From the NCBI RefSeq assembly GCF_002097535.1, contig NZ_CP020772.1:2604001-2668000 (forward strand): a stretch of 64,000 nt of DNA, in the 5' to 3' direction. Numbering within the stretch: position 1 is the first letter of the stretch; each line of letters starts with the position of its first letter. Origin of the DNA: Halobacillus mangrovi (GTDB lineage Bacteria > Bacillota > Bacilli > Bacillales > Halobacillaceae). Positions 10,011 through 17,098 of the stretch are shown here, in pieces. The notes beneath the pieces were generated by a model. That model made no database searches and was not told where the DNA came from. It saw nothing but the letters and a program-made list of their open reading frames with translations. The translations under genes and the position numbers were made by a program.

Positions 10011-10037
10011 AACTCCCCGCTTCTTAAGCGGGGAGTT
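10011..10037. terminator. Terminator after YrzI-like genes
   Basis: A GC-rich perfect 10-bp stem (AACTCCCCGC and GCGGGGAGTT) has a 7-base loop. It directly follows the stop codon of the small gene at 10042-10179 on the minus strand. Confidence 0.8.
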
Positions 10038-10041
10038 CTTA

Positions 10042-10179
10042 TTACAATTGCTTATGTTTCATTTTTACTTCATTAATGCGATTACTAATCAAACGGGCGC
10101 GTTCAGCTGAACGATCTCTAGCTTCTGGGTCCATTTTTTCAATGGAAATCGCAAAAATTAAAAAGTTAATTCTCATCAT
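10042..10179 (-). CDS. YrzI-type small protein (45 aa)
   Basis: AGGAGG lies 5 bases before the ATG at 10179 (8 before a second ATG at 10176). The peptide starts with a hydrophobic strand-like segment (MRINFLIFAISIEKM), followed by a charged helix (DPEARDRSAERARLISNRI). This layout fits the Bacillaceae YrzI-type small proteins, which often occur in tandem. A strong terminator follows immediately. The function is unknown; the family call rests on layout and a remembered consensus. Confidence 0.6.
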   Translation of the reverse strand: MMRINFLIFAISIEKMDPEARDRSAERARLISNRINEVKMKHKQL

Positions 10180-10282
10180 TTCTTCCTCCTATGTGGTTGT
10201 CACTAAGCGGAATCCTTCTCCACATTTAACCAATTCATAAATTCAATCCTCAATAGTTCAGCCATCGGTTACACTCCCTTTC

Positions 10283-10420
10283 TTAGATGATATTTTTGGT
10301 TATTGCTTTACGGTCAAGCCATTGATCTTGGGCACTCGGTCGGTAACCGGGGAGCGGTGAGTAATTTTGTTTTTTACGCCGGTTCACACGAACAGTGAAA
10401 ATAAAGAAATGAATCGTCAT
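10283..10420 (-). CDS. YrzI-type small protein (45 aa), tandem paralogue
   Basis: The ATG at 10420 is preceded by TAGGAGGTGGTAAGAT, an excellent ribosome site. The first residues, MTIHFFIFTVRVNRRKK, share the hydrophobic-then-basic pattern of the gene at 10042-10179 and have exactly the same length. The remainder differs (Pro, Tyr, Gln and Asp rich). The pair looks like a diverged tandem duplication. A 20-codon frame with a weak ribosome site (10203-10265) lies between the two and may be a third, decayed member. Confidence 0.6.
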   Translation of the reverse strand: MTIHFFIFTVRVNRRKKQNYSPLPGYRPSAQDQWLDRKAITKNII

Positions 10421-10777
10421 ATCTTACCACCTCCTAGTAATAGTAATTTTATATCAAAAGAGTAAAAATACCCTTTGATCCCATAAGAAAAAGCCACAGG
10501 TGTCCTGTGGCTCTGCTTCAAAGGCGCTCCGATATGAAGGCACAAAAAAGCCACAGGAATACAATATGCATCACCTGCGGCTGTTATGAACCTAATTTTT
10601 AATTATTTAGGGTCTCATTAATAGCGCAGGTCGATTTAGTTGTACAGCTTGAATCCATGTTAAAGTGTTCATCATTGGTTTCGACCTCGCTTTCTGAGAA
10701 ATTTTTCTTTCACTGGAAATTATATAAGAACCTTATCTTAAAGTAAAGCCCAATTTTCAAAAAAGTCATACAAATCT
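10421..10777. other. Intergenic region with repeated hairpins
   Basis: This stretch holds a perfect 9-bp stem, AGCCACAGG/CCTGTGGCT (10492-10512), and a weaker copy starting with the same AAGCCACAGG at about 10546 that pairs imperfectly around 10570. A 22-codon minus-strand frame (10607-10675, beginning MMNTLTWIQAV) has GAGGTCG upstream but no other support. No convincing gene was seen. Confidence 0.5.
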
Positions 10778-11305
10778 TCAGCCTGCCTGACCGTCATAAA
10801 ATTCCTCGATTTTAAGATCCAGCTTATTGAGCCGCTGAATGGCTTCACTTTTATCCATGTTTTTGTAATGATGCATTCCTAATGGCTGTTCGTCCTTTTC
10901 ATCTGCTTTTGCCACCACGTCCTGTAATTTGGTCCGTTTATCATCTAAATCAAATGGCAGATAACTATCTGTATGCAGCAATACGGCTAAGGAAACTTCT
11001 TTTGCTACTAAGCGATCCTCTCCAAGACGAATCAAAAGTTTATGCGCACGTTCCGCTCCTTTAATAGCATGGATATCGTGTTTTCTGTACTCTTCATAAT
11101 CCCATTTTCCATCCCGATACCATTCATAGTGGCCCATGTCATGCAACAGAGCAGACTTCGTTGCAAGATCAGGATCCACTCCTGCCTTTAACGCCATGTC
11201 AAACGCATATCCGCTGACGGTGACCGCGTGATGAATGCCTGATCGTTGTAAATATTTCTGTGTGATTCTGTGCTTAAATACATCGACAAGTGTAACTCGT
11301 TTCAT
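10778..11305 (-). CDS. HD-domain metal-dependent phosphohydrolase
   Basis: This 175-residue protein has the HD superfamily signature: a first His (SGIHHAVTVSGYA), then LLHDMGHYEW, a further His pair (RKHDIHAIKGAERA), and a distant Asp (VAKADEKDE). It probably hydrolyses a nucleotide or phosphate ester in the cytoplasm; the substrate cannot be read from sequence. The ATG at 11305 has GGAGGTG 7 bases upstream, and the longer frame to 11338 lacks a ribosome site. It is divergent from the SDR gene at 11434. Confidence 0.75.
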   Translation of the reverse strand: MKRVTLVDVFKHRITQKYLQRSGIHHAVTVSGYAFDMALKAGVDPDLATKSALLHDMGHYEWYRDGKWDYEEYRKHDIHAIKGAERAHKLLIRLGEDRLVAKEVSLAVLLHTDSYLPFDLDDKRTKLQDVVAKADEKDEQPLGMHHYKNMDKSEAIQRLNKLDLKIEEFYDGQAG

Positions 11306-11433
11306 CCGATCACCTCCAATTTTTATAGATGATACCATCTTCCTATGGACATCACAAGTAATAACAAGCCACCAATCAGGCAGGTTTATGATATGAATAG
11401 GTAAGGTAAAACGAAGGGAGGAGGATTGAGACT

Positions 11434-12183
11434 ATGAACTTTGAAAAAGAAACAGTACTTATCACAGGTGCAAGTAATGGAATTGGACGCGGGCTAGCAT
11501 TATCCTATGCAGAGCAAGGGGCAACAGTGATTATGTGCGATATAGACGAAGAACGTGGACGTCAGTTGGTTGGAGAAATCAGAAAGAATGGGAAAGAGGC
11601 CTTTTTCTTCCCGTGCGATGTTCGATCCCCTGAAAATATAGTAAATGTATTTCAAAAAATAGATGAGCAAATTGGTACCCTAACCATTTTGATTAACAAT
11701 GCGGGGGTCAGCACATTTACTTCTATGTTTGAACTTGAAGTTGAGGATTGGGAAAATGTCATCAATACAAACCTAAGGAGCGCATTCCTTTTTTCAAAAC
11801 ATGCGAGTATTCGCTGGAAAGAGAATAACATCCAAGGGAGAATCGTTAACATGGCTTCCACAAGAGCTTTCATGTCAGAGCCCGACTCTGAAGGGTATGC
11901 AGCAACTAAAGGAGGACTTGTCGCCTTGACTCATGCGATGGCGGCTTCCTTATCCCAGTACGGAATTCGAGTAAATTCAATCAGCCCTGGATGGATACAA
12001 ACGAATAATTACGACCAGCTTCGTAACATGGATCATACTCAACATCTATCAAACAGGGTTGGAAAAGTGGAGGATATTGCAAAAGCCTGTATGTACTTAA
12101 CAGATATGGAAAATGACTTTGTCACAGGAGAAAATATAGTCGTTGATGGAGGCATGACTAGAAAGATGATCTACGAGCATTAA
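11434..12183 (+). CDS. Short-chain dehydrogenase/reductase (SDR)
   Basis: This 249-residue classical SDR has the NAD(P) motif TGASNGIGRG (residues 11-20), NNAG near residue 88, and the catalytic YAATK with an upstream Ser/Thr-rich strand (NMASTRAF). After the Rossmann beta2 strand, MCDIDEER suggests NAD rather than NADP preference. It ends with the typical GENIVVDGGM segment. The substrate is unknown; similar proteins are annotated as glucose dehydrogenase-like or 3-oxoacyl-ACP reductase-like. GGAGGAGG lies about 10 bases before the ATG. It may be co-transcribed with the HPr-like gene that follows. Confidence 0.85.
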   Translation: MNFEKETVLITGASNGIGRGLALSYAEQGATVIMCDIDEERGRQLVGEIRKNGKEAFFFPCDVRSPENIVNVFQKIDEQIGTLTILINNAGVSTFTSMFELEVEDWENVINTNLRSAFLFSKHASIRWKENNIQGRIVNMASTRAFMSEPDSEGYAATKGGLVALTHAMAASLSQYGIRVNSISPGWIQTNNYDQLRNMDHTQHLSNRVGKVEDIAKACMYLTDMENDFVTGENIVVDGGMTRKMIYEH

Positions 12184-12253
12184 GCACAGAAGGTTTAATA
12201 TAAGTTTTGTCAGGGAAGGGATATACCAACAAATAACATCGGAGGTGATGGCA

Positions 12254-12586
12254 GTGGCAGAATTAAATTCATATGAAATTCTCTTGCATCAACCTTTAAA
12301 GACAAACCAAATTATGAAAATGTACAAATGTATCAGTAAACATGGATGTGACATCTACCTGCACCAAGATCACTTAATCGCTGATGGAGGTCACCTACCT
12401 AAGCTCTTATCTTTTTTCTTATTTGTAGACCTTCGCGAACCGATTCTGATGATTGTTGATGGCGATAACGTTGGTGCGGCTTTTGAGGAAATTCATAATT
12501 GCTGGGAAGAAAATATTATCTCTACGACTTGCCGGAGAAAATATTCTGGATCTATGGTGAACAGCAGTACTTCTATCTTAGTATAA
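12254..12586 (+). CDS. HPr-like protein without the phosphorylatable His
   Basis: GGAGGT at 12241-12246 is 7 bases before a GTG at 12254, which is the best start (110 aa). The region from about residue 15 to 85 resembles the HPr fold pattern: an HG-containing strand, a central ADGGHLPKLLSFFLF segment where HPr has its Ser46 loop, and PILMIVDGDNVGAAFEEI, which matches the last strand and helix. No His15 motif is present, so a phosphocarrier role is unlikely and a regulatory or Crh-like role is possible. The family assignment is tentative. Confidence 0.5.
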   Translation: MAELNSYEILLHQPLKTNQIMKMYKCISKHGCDIYLHQDHLIADGGHLPKLLSFFLFVDLREPILMIVDGDNVGAAFEEIHNCWEENIISTTCRRKYSGSMVNSSTSILV

Positions 12587-12648
12587 TACACCTTTAAAGG
12601 ACGACCCACACCAAGAATACTTAGATCAGGTATCGAACGAACTAGAAT

Positions 12649-12691
12649 GAAACCCACTTACTTTTTCATGAGGAGTGGGTTTCTGTTTTTT
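12649..12691 (+). terminator. Terminator after HPr-like gene
   Basis: The arms GAAACCCACT (12649-12658) and AGTGGGTTTC (12674-12683) form a perfect 10-bp stem, followed by a T-rich tail. Confidence 0.8.
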
Positions 12692-12744
12692 CTACATTAA
12701 AGCTATACTATTAGTAAAAGAATTGAAAAAAGGAGAGATTCCAA

Positions 12745-13305
12745 ATGTATGACATAGCGATTATAGGTGCAGGTCCAGCAGGAGCCAGCGCAGGTCTCTT
12801 TGCCGCTAAAGCTGGAAAAAAGACCGTAATGTTTGATAGTGGAAAAAGTATTACAGCAAAAGCATGGGTTGAAAATCACTATGGGGTTGAGCCGATCGAA
12901 GGTCCAAAGCTCCTCGAAACTGGACAAAAGCAAGCAGAAAAGTTCGGCGCAGAGCTAATCAAGACTGAAGTCAAGTCGATCAAGGAAAACGGAGCTATGT
13001 ACTCCATTGAAACCCAACAAGGCACCTATGAAGTCGAACACGTGATTTTTGCAACAGGAATGTCGGTTAAACTAGCAGAAGAGTTCGGACTTGAGGTTAT
13101 CGATGGAATTGAGCCTCGTGTAGCCAAAATCATCAAGGTAGATGAGTATGGTCATACTTCCTTCCCGAAAGTATGGGCAGCAGGAACCGTAGCCGGAGTC
13201 AGTGTTCACACGATTATCACTTCTGGTGATGGGGCCAAAGTTGCTGTAAACGTAATTAGTGAATTAAATGGAAAACGGTATGTCGATCACGACATTATGA
13301 AGTAA
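12745..13305 (+). CDS. Short thioredoxin reductase-like flavoprotein (186 aa)
   Basis: The N-terminus YDIAIIGAGPAGASAGLFAAK is an FAD-binding Rossmann motif, and the C-terminal FPKVWAAGTVAGVSVHTIITSGDGAKVAVNVI is the second FAD contact seen in thioredoxin reductases. The protein is only 186 residues against about 310-330 for TrxB/YumC. It lacks the NADPH domain and the CxxC redox pair, as the middle goes directly from the FAD domain (IFATGM) to the C-terminal part. It may accept electrons from a partner rather than from NADPH. AAGGAG precedes the ATG. A hairpin terminator follows at 13346-13386. Confidence 0.75.
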   Translation: MYDIAIIGAGPAGASAGLFAAKAGKKTVMFDSGKSITAKAWVENHYGVEPIEGPKLLETGQKQAEKFGAELIKTEVKSIKENGAMYSIETQQGTYEVEHVIFATGMSVKLAEEFGLEVIDGIEPRVAKIIKVDEYGHTSFPKVWAAGTVAGVSVHTIITSGDGAKVAVNVISELNGKRYVDHDIMK

Positions 13306-13345
13306 AGACAACTAAAGTTAGATCCTATACCTTAATGAACTAAAG

Positions 13346-13386
13346 AAAGAAAGCTATCCTCACTTTTCCTCTGGATAGCTTTCTTT
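13346..13386. terminator. Bidirectional terminator (flavoprotein and micro-ORF cluster)
   Basis: AAAGAAAGCTATCC (13346-13359) pairs perfectly with 13373-13386. It serves the + strand flavoprotein gene and the minus-strand micro-ORFs, the last of which stops at 13385. Confidence 0.8.
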
Positions 13387-13456
13387 AATCATACTGTTTA
13401 TAAGACGGTAAGGCCAAAGGCTTCAATGAAACGACTTCCCTCCTCTCTTCATTCAT
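13385..13456 (-). CDS. Micro-ORF 3 (23 aa), coupled to micro-ORF 2
   Basis: The ATG at 13456 overlaps the TGA of the preceding micro-ORF as ATGA, suggesting translational coupling. The peptide begins MNEERREVVSLKPLA. The stop sits at the edge of the terminator hairpin. The peptide is not recognised, and expression is unproven. Confidence 0.35.
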   Translation of the reverse strand: MNEERREVVSLKPLALPSYKQYD

Positions 13457-13506
13457 TTCGTACGCCGCTCTTGCACCAGTTTCATAAGTTCAAATTCGTT
13501 TAACAC
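13453..13506 (-). CDS. Micro-ORF 2 (17 aa)
   Basis: A GTG start at 13506 lies 10 bases after GGAGG. The peptide is MLNEFELMKLVQERRTK, with an N-E-F/Y-E opening and a terminal R-R that resemble micro-ORF 1. No family is known to me. Confidence 0.4.
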   Translation of the reverse strand: MLNEFELMKLVQERRTK

Positions 13507-13538
13507 CCTACATTCACCTCCAATAATTAGGATATTTT

Positions 13539-13592
13539 TTAGCGAGGACGTCTTTGTTCAACATCAAGACTTACTTCATATTCGTTCCACAT
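13539..13592 (-). CDS. Micro-ORF 1 (17 aa)
   Basis: The ATG at 13592 is 10 bases after GGTGG. The peptide is MWNEYEVSLDVEQRRPR. A TATAAT (minus strand, 13628-13633) lies about 40 bases upstream and is followed upstream by a perfect inverted repeat, AGACG-N5-CGTCT (13633-13647), so promoter and operator elements are plausible. The shared pattern with micro-ORF 2 suggests a duplicated peptide gene. Expression is unproven. Confidence 0.4.
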   Translation of the reverse strand: MWNEYEVSLDVEQRRPR

Positions 13593-13697
13593 ATTCGCTT
13601 TCACCACCCTTTTCTGATCTTACTTAAATTATAGACGTCGATCGTCTTTTCTATAACAGTCGACCGGGTGATTCTTGCTCGGTCCTTAGACCGAAAA

Positions 13698-13738
13698 AAA
13701 TCCCACCTCCTGACGTAGGAGGTGGGATTTCCTTTTTT
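13698..13738. terminator. Terminator after corA
   Basis: A 14-bp perfect stem (AAATCCCACCTCCT at 13698-13711 with 13717-13730) has a 5-base loop and a flanking A/T run. Confidence 0.85.
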
Positions 13739-13744
13739 ACTTTA

Positions 13745-14692
13745 TCAATCAAACCAACCTTTGTTCTTGAACCAACGGTACATTCCAAAAGCAATGGCAA
13801 TCATAACTACCCAAACGACAAAATAACCATAATCCGTTTTCAATTCCGGCATGTTCTGAAAATTCATACCATAAATACCGACGATAAACGTAAGCGGCAT
13901 AAAAATGACAGAAATAACGGTCAGGATTTGCATTGTTCGATTGGTTTGGTGCGAGTTCAGAGATAAATAGCTGTCACGAATATCCTGAGTCATTTCCCTG
14001 TTCGAAGCTATCATATCTGCTACTTTGATTAAATGATCGTGAATATCCGCGAAATATTCTTTGCGTTCTCGTACACCGTCCAAATGATGAGTATTCAAAA
14101 TCCTATAGAGCAAATCTCTCATAGGATGAACCGTTTGCCTTAATGTAAGCAGTTCACTTCTTCTGTCAAAAAGCTCATCTAACAGCATTTCCATGGATAA
14201 GTTTCGTGTATTATCTTCAATTTCGTTGATGTGATCTTCGATTTTGTACATGATCGGAAAATAATGATCGACAACTTTGTCCAGAATTTGATAAAAGATA
14301 AAAAATTCGTCTACCTCATCCATCGAACTCTTCTTCAAAATCCTCCTCGCTGTCTCCAAGGCAGGTGCTGGATGTTTATGGAACGTAACAATCGAGCATT
14401 TCCCCATAAAAATATCAATTTCTTCTCGTAGAAGCTCAGCTTGGTTGACAGCATGTATAACGAAAAATGTATGGTCGTCATAATAATCAAGTTTCGGACG
14501 CTGAAGATTATGCAGACAATCTTCAATGGCCAGCGGGTGAAAGTTGAAATACGTATCCAGCAGCTTTACTTCATCATCGGCTGGTGACTCAAAATCCACC
14601 CAATACCAATCCCAGTCCATTGCTGTCAGCTGATCAAGAGAAAGCCCTTCTCTCAAGCCTTCTGTTTTTGAATAAGCCGTGACATGTATCAT
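13745..14692 (-). CDS. corA: CorA-family Mg2+/Co2+ transporter
   Basis: This 315-residue protein has a large acidic N-terminal cytoplasmic funnel domain, a long stalk helix (about residues 150-250), and two C-terminal membrane helices. The pore signature YGMNF lies at the end of the first (IFMPLTFIVGIYGMNF). The basic tail YRWFKNKGWFD is typical of the family. It would form a pentameric Mg2+ channel in the cytoplasmic membrane. It is a single-gene unit closed by the hairpin at 13698-13738. CorA versus a ZntB-like exporter is not fully resolved, but GMN with MPEL favours CorA. Confidence 0.9.
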   Translation of the reverse strand: MIHVTAYSKTEGLREGLSLDQLTAMDWDWYWVDFESPADDEVKLLDTYFNFHPLAIEDCLHNLQRPKLDYYDDHTFFVIHAVNQAELLREEIDIFMGKCSIVTFHKHPAPALETARRILKKSSMDEVDEFFIFYQILDKVVDHYFPIMYKIEDHINEIEDNTRNLSMEMLLDELFDRRSELLTLRQTVHPMRDLLYRILNTHHLDGVRERKEYFADIHDHLIKVADMIASNREMTQDIRDSYLSLNSHQTNRTMQILTVISVIFMPLTFIVGIYGMNFQNMPELKTDYGYFVVWVVMIAIAFGMYRWFKNKGWFD

Positions 14693-14804
14693 ACCATCAT
14701 CCTTTTTATGTAACCTTCTTCACGTTATACCCTCTTCAATTAAGAAAAAAACACAAAGATTATGATACCATAAATATACAAGAACAGGTGAAGGAGAAGG
14801 TTCT

Positions 14805-15389
14805 ATGACTAAATTCAGCAACCCTACCGTTTTACAAAATGAAACCTTAAAGCTCCGCTCCATTGAAGAAGAAGATATCCCTGTCTTATATAATCTAATC
14901 TATGGAAGCGGGGAACCCGAATGGAAGAAATGGGATGCTCCCTATTATCCCCTTGAGCCTCACACCCTGGACAGCTACAGAAGTCATGAACATGCCCGGA
15001 AAGAGCGTCTCGCCGATGACGAACCCGATTCCAGACTGTTGATTGAGGTAGATGAGCGTATCATCGGGACTGTCACTTACTATTGGGAGCATAAACCTTC
15101 CCTCTGGCTTGAAGTCGGAATTGGCATCTATGATCCTGCCTATTGGAATGGAGGATATGGTACGCAAGCTTTAACTTTATGGGTCGACCACTTATTTCGA
15201 AATCTTCCTATCGCCAGAGTTGGATTAACAACGTGGTCAAAAAATGAACGAATGATGAAAGTCGGTCAAAAACTGGGCATGAAACTAGAAGGAAGAATGA
15301 GAAAGTGCCGCATTTACGAGGGTGAATATTACGATTCTATACGATATGGAATTTTGAGAGAGGAATGGAATAAACTGCACCACACATAA
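14805..15389 (+). CDS. GNAT acetyltransferase (RimJ/RimL type)
   Basis: This 194-residue protein has the GNAT fold order: an N-terminal LKLRSIEEEDIPVLYNLI, the acetyl-CoA loop region IYDPAYWNGGYGTQAL (residues 107-122), and the C-terminal NERMMKVGQKLGMKLEGRMRKCRIYEGEYYDSIRYGIL. This is the RimJ/RimL subgroup, with members that acetylate protein N-termini, polyamines or antibiotics. The substrate is unknown. GAAGGAGAAGG precedes the ATG. It converges on ppaC across a strong hairpin. Confidence 0.85.
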   Translation: MTKFSNPTVLQNETLKLRSIEEEDIPVLYNLIYGSGEPEWKKWDAPYYPLEPHTLDSYRSHEHARKERLADDEPDSRLLIEVDERIIGTVTYYWEHKPSLWLEVGIGIYDPAYWNGGYGTQALTLWVDHLFRNLPIARVGLTTWSKNERMMKVGQKLGMKLEGRMRKCRIYEGEYYDSIRYGILREEWNKLHHT

Positions 15390-15404
15390 TTATTTTTCCT
15401 TCAA

Positions 15405-15439
15405 AAAAAGCGGTCTCCCACTGTGGGAGACCGCTTTTT
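15405..15439. terminator. Bidirectional terminator between GNAT gene and ppaC
   Basis: A 16-bp perfect stem (15405-15420 with 15424-15439) has a 3-base loop and A/T runs at both ends. Confidence 0.9.
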
Positions 15440-15444
15440 ACTAT

Positions 15445-16371
15445 TTAGGCGAAATGTTGGTTTAATGGTGGAACAATTTGCTTCTTACGAGAAACGACAC
15501 CTTCTAGTACCGCCTGGTTCCCATCAAGTGCTACATCAAACGCTTGAGATACAGCTGCTGCTTGTTCGCCGACAGCAACAACAGTAGAATTGTTTGTAAG
15601 GATATCCGTTACCACTAGCAAGAAGAGGTCAAGACCTTTATCTGAAACGGTCTTTTCCATAGCTGCTTCTAGTTCTGCTTTACGAGTTAGTACGTCATCC
15701 GTATCAACTGTGTTGACTTGTGCAATTTCAACCGTTTTACTTCCCATAGTGAACTCTTTCGCATCACCAGTAATTAGTTCTTCAGCTGTCTTATCACTAA
15801 TATCCGCACCCGCTTTTAACATTTGCAGGCCGTATTCCTCAGCATCGACTCCAGCAATCTCTGCCAGCTCTTTAGCCGCTTCAACGTCTTCATCCGTACA
15901 AGTTGGAGATTTGAATAATAAAGAGTCTGAAATGATCGCAGAAAGCATCAAACCTGCCATCGGTTTAGAAACTTCCTGTCCTTTTTCTTTATAAATCTTA
16001 TTTAAAATTGTTGCTGTACATCCTACAGGCTCCGCACGATAGTAAAGAGGGCCTTTCGTTTCAAAGTTTGCAATTCGGTGGTGATCGATGACTTCTGTTA
16101 CTTGAACATCCTCAATATCATCAACACTTTGCTGGCGTTCGTTGTGGTCGACAAGGATCACTTGTTCCACTTCGTCTGAAACACGCTCAACTAAGCGAGG
16201 AGCTTCCACATTAAACTGATCCAAAGCGTATTGGGTTTCAGCGTTCACCTCTCCTAAACGTACAGGCTCTGTATCCATGCCTAGAGTATTTTTCAGATCT
16301 GAATAAACGAGCGCTGAGCAAATCGTGTCCGTATCTGGGCTTTTGTGACCAAAAATTAATGTCTTACTCAT
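15445..16371 (-). CDS. ppaC: Manganese-dependent inorganic pyrophosphatase
   Basis: This 308-residue DHH-family (class II) pyrophosphatase hydrolyses PPi to phosphate in the cytoplasm. Metal ligands are visible in [13 protein letters not shown] (His8, Asp12, Asp14), LVDHNE (near residue 75) and the DHH triad in [10 protein letters not shown]. The C-terminal substrate clamp contains the conserved [10 protein letters not shown]. The length matches B. subtilis PpaC (309). AAAGGGG lies 8 bases before the ATG. It is a single-gene unit. Confidence 0.95.
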   Translation of the reverse strand: MSKTLIFGHKSPDTDTICSALVYSDLKNTLGMDTEPVRLGEVNAETQYALDQFNVEAPRLVERVSDEVEQVILVDHNERQQSVDDIEDVQVTEVIDHHRIANFETKGPLYYRAEPVGCTATILNKIYKEKGQEVSKPMAGLMLSAIISDSLLFKSPTCTDEDVEAAKELAEIAGVDAEEYGLQMLKAGADISDKTAEELITGDAKEFTMGSKTVEIAQVNTVDTDDVLTRKAELEAAMEKTVSDKGLDLFLLVVTDILTNNSTVVAVGEQAAAVSQAFDVALDGNQAVLEGVVSRKKQIVPPLNQHFA

Positions 16372-16478
16372 TGTTCTACCCCTTTCTTCTATAAGAAATT
16401 ATGTATCTTCTATATGGTTTACAGACACGATTATAATGCATATCCCTTTGTTCGTCCATTCCCGCTTCTAAGAAACAC

Positions 16479-16874
16479 CTACCTCTTATGGAAACTTGTA
16501 ATTAAAATAAAACCCAACACAACCTGTAAGACTCCAGATAAAGAAGAATTTGTCATCATTAAAAGCGGAAAAAGGGGTTCAACTTTAACAATATAGGGTA
16601 CTAGCAAGAAATAAAGCACAGGGAGACCTATGATGGCTAAGCGAATTTTGTCCATTTTCCATGAACCTTCCCGCTTTCTCTGGGCTTTCCAATACCCAAA
16701 ACCTAGAATGAATCCAATGGGAATATAGGCGAATTGGTTAAAAAGGATATAGGGATAGACTTGAAACGTTTGTTTAGCTAGCTCTTGCAAGTTTCGATCG
16801 ATGATTGAGGCTGAGTAGGCATAGAAAAAAATCAGCATCACCTGTCCTAAAGTAAGAAAAATATATTTTTTCAT
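16479..16874 (-). CDS. Hypothetical membrane protein (131 aa)
   Basis: This protein is not recognised. Four hydrophobic segments are visible: residues 3-22, 40-61, 75-95 and about 103-126. A short basic cytoplasmic loop (YWKAQRKREGSWK) lies after the second, and a basic tail follows the last. GAGGTGATGGA precedes the ATG at 16874. No conserved catalytic motif was seen. It is divergent from glnA. Confidence 0.6.
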   Translation of the reverse strand: MKKYIFLTLGQVMLIFFYAYSASIIDRNLQELAKQTFQVYPYILFNQFAYIPIGFILGFGYWKAQRKREGSWKMDKIRLAIIGLPVLYFLLVPYIVKVEPLFPLLMMTNSSLSGVLQVVLGFILITSFHKR

Positions 16875-17006
16875 TCCATCACCTCAAAACATATATACGG
16901 CTATTTCACCCTTGAGATTCATTGATTTAAAGTTTGACAGTTCGACGATAGTAATCTATCATTTTCAAAAAATTTAAAAACACATTTGAGATTTCTCTAC
17001 ACATTG

Positions 17007-17023
17007 TGTTAGAATTCCTTACA
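17007..17023 (+). promoter_or_regulatory. GlnR/TnrA box upstream of glnA
   Basis: The sequence TGTTA-N7-TTACA fits the Bacillus GlnR/TnrA consensus TGTNAN7TNACA perfectly. It ends 75 bases before the glnA ATG. It also overlaps an inverted repeat, AATTCCTTA/TAAGGAATT (about 17013-17032). The site predicts nitrogen-dependent repression of glnA; no glnR is adjacent, unlike in B. subtilis. Confidence 0.75.
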
Positions 17024-17098
17024 TAAGGAATTTTGAGGTACATATCCAGCCATTTATGGATAAATAAACTCACAAAACATTAAAAGAGAGGGTAATGT

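Noticed and set aside
10203..10265. 20-codon frame between the two YrzI-type genes
   Set aside because: It has a weak ribosome site and no hydrophobic start like its neighbours; it is mentioned only as a possible remnant.
10607..10675. 22-codon frame with GAGGTCG upstream
   Set aside because: Too short and unsupported by neighbours or known families.
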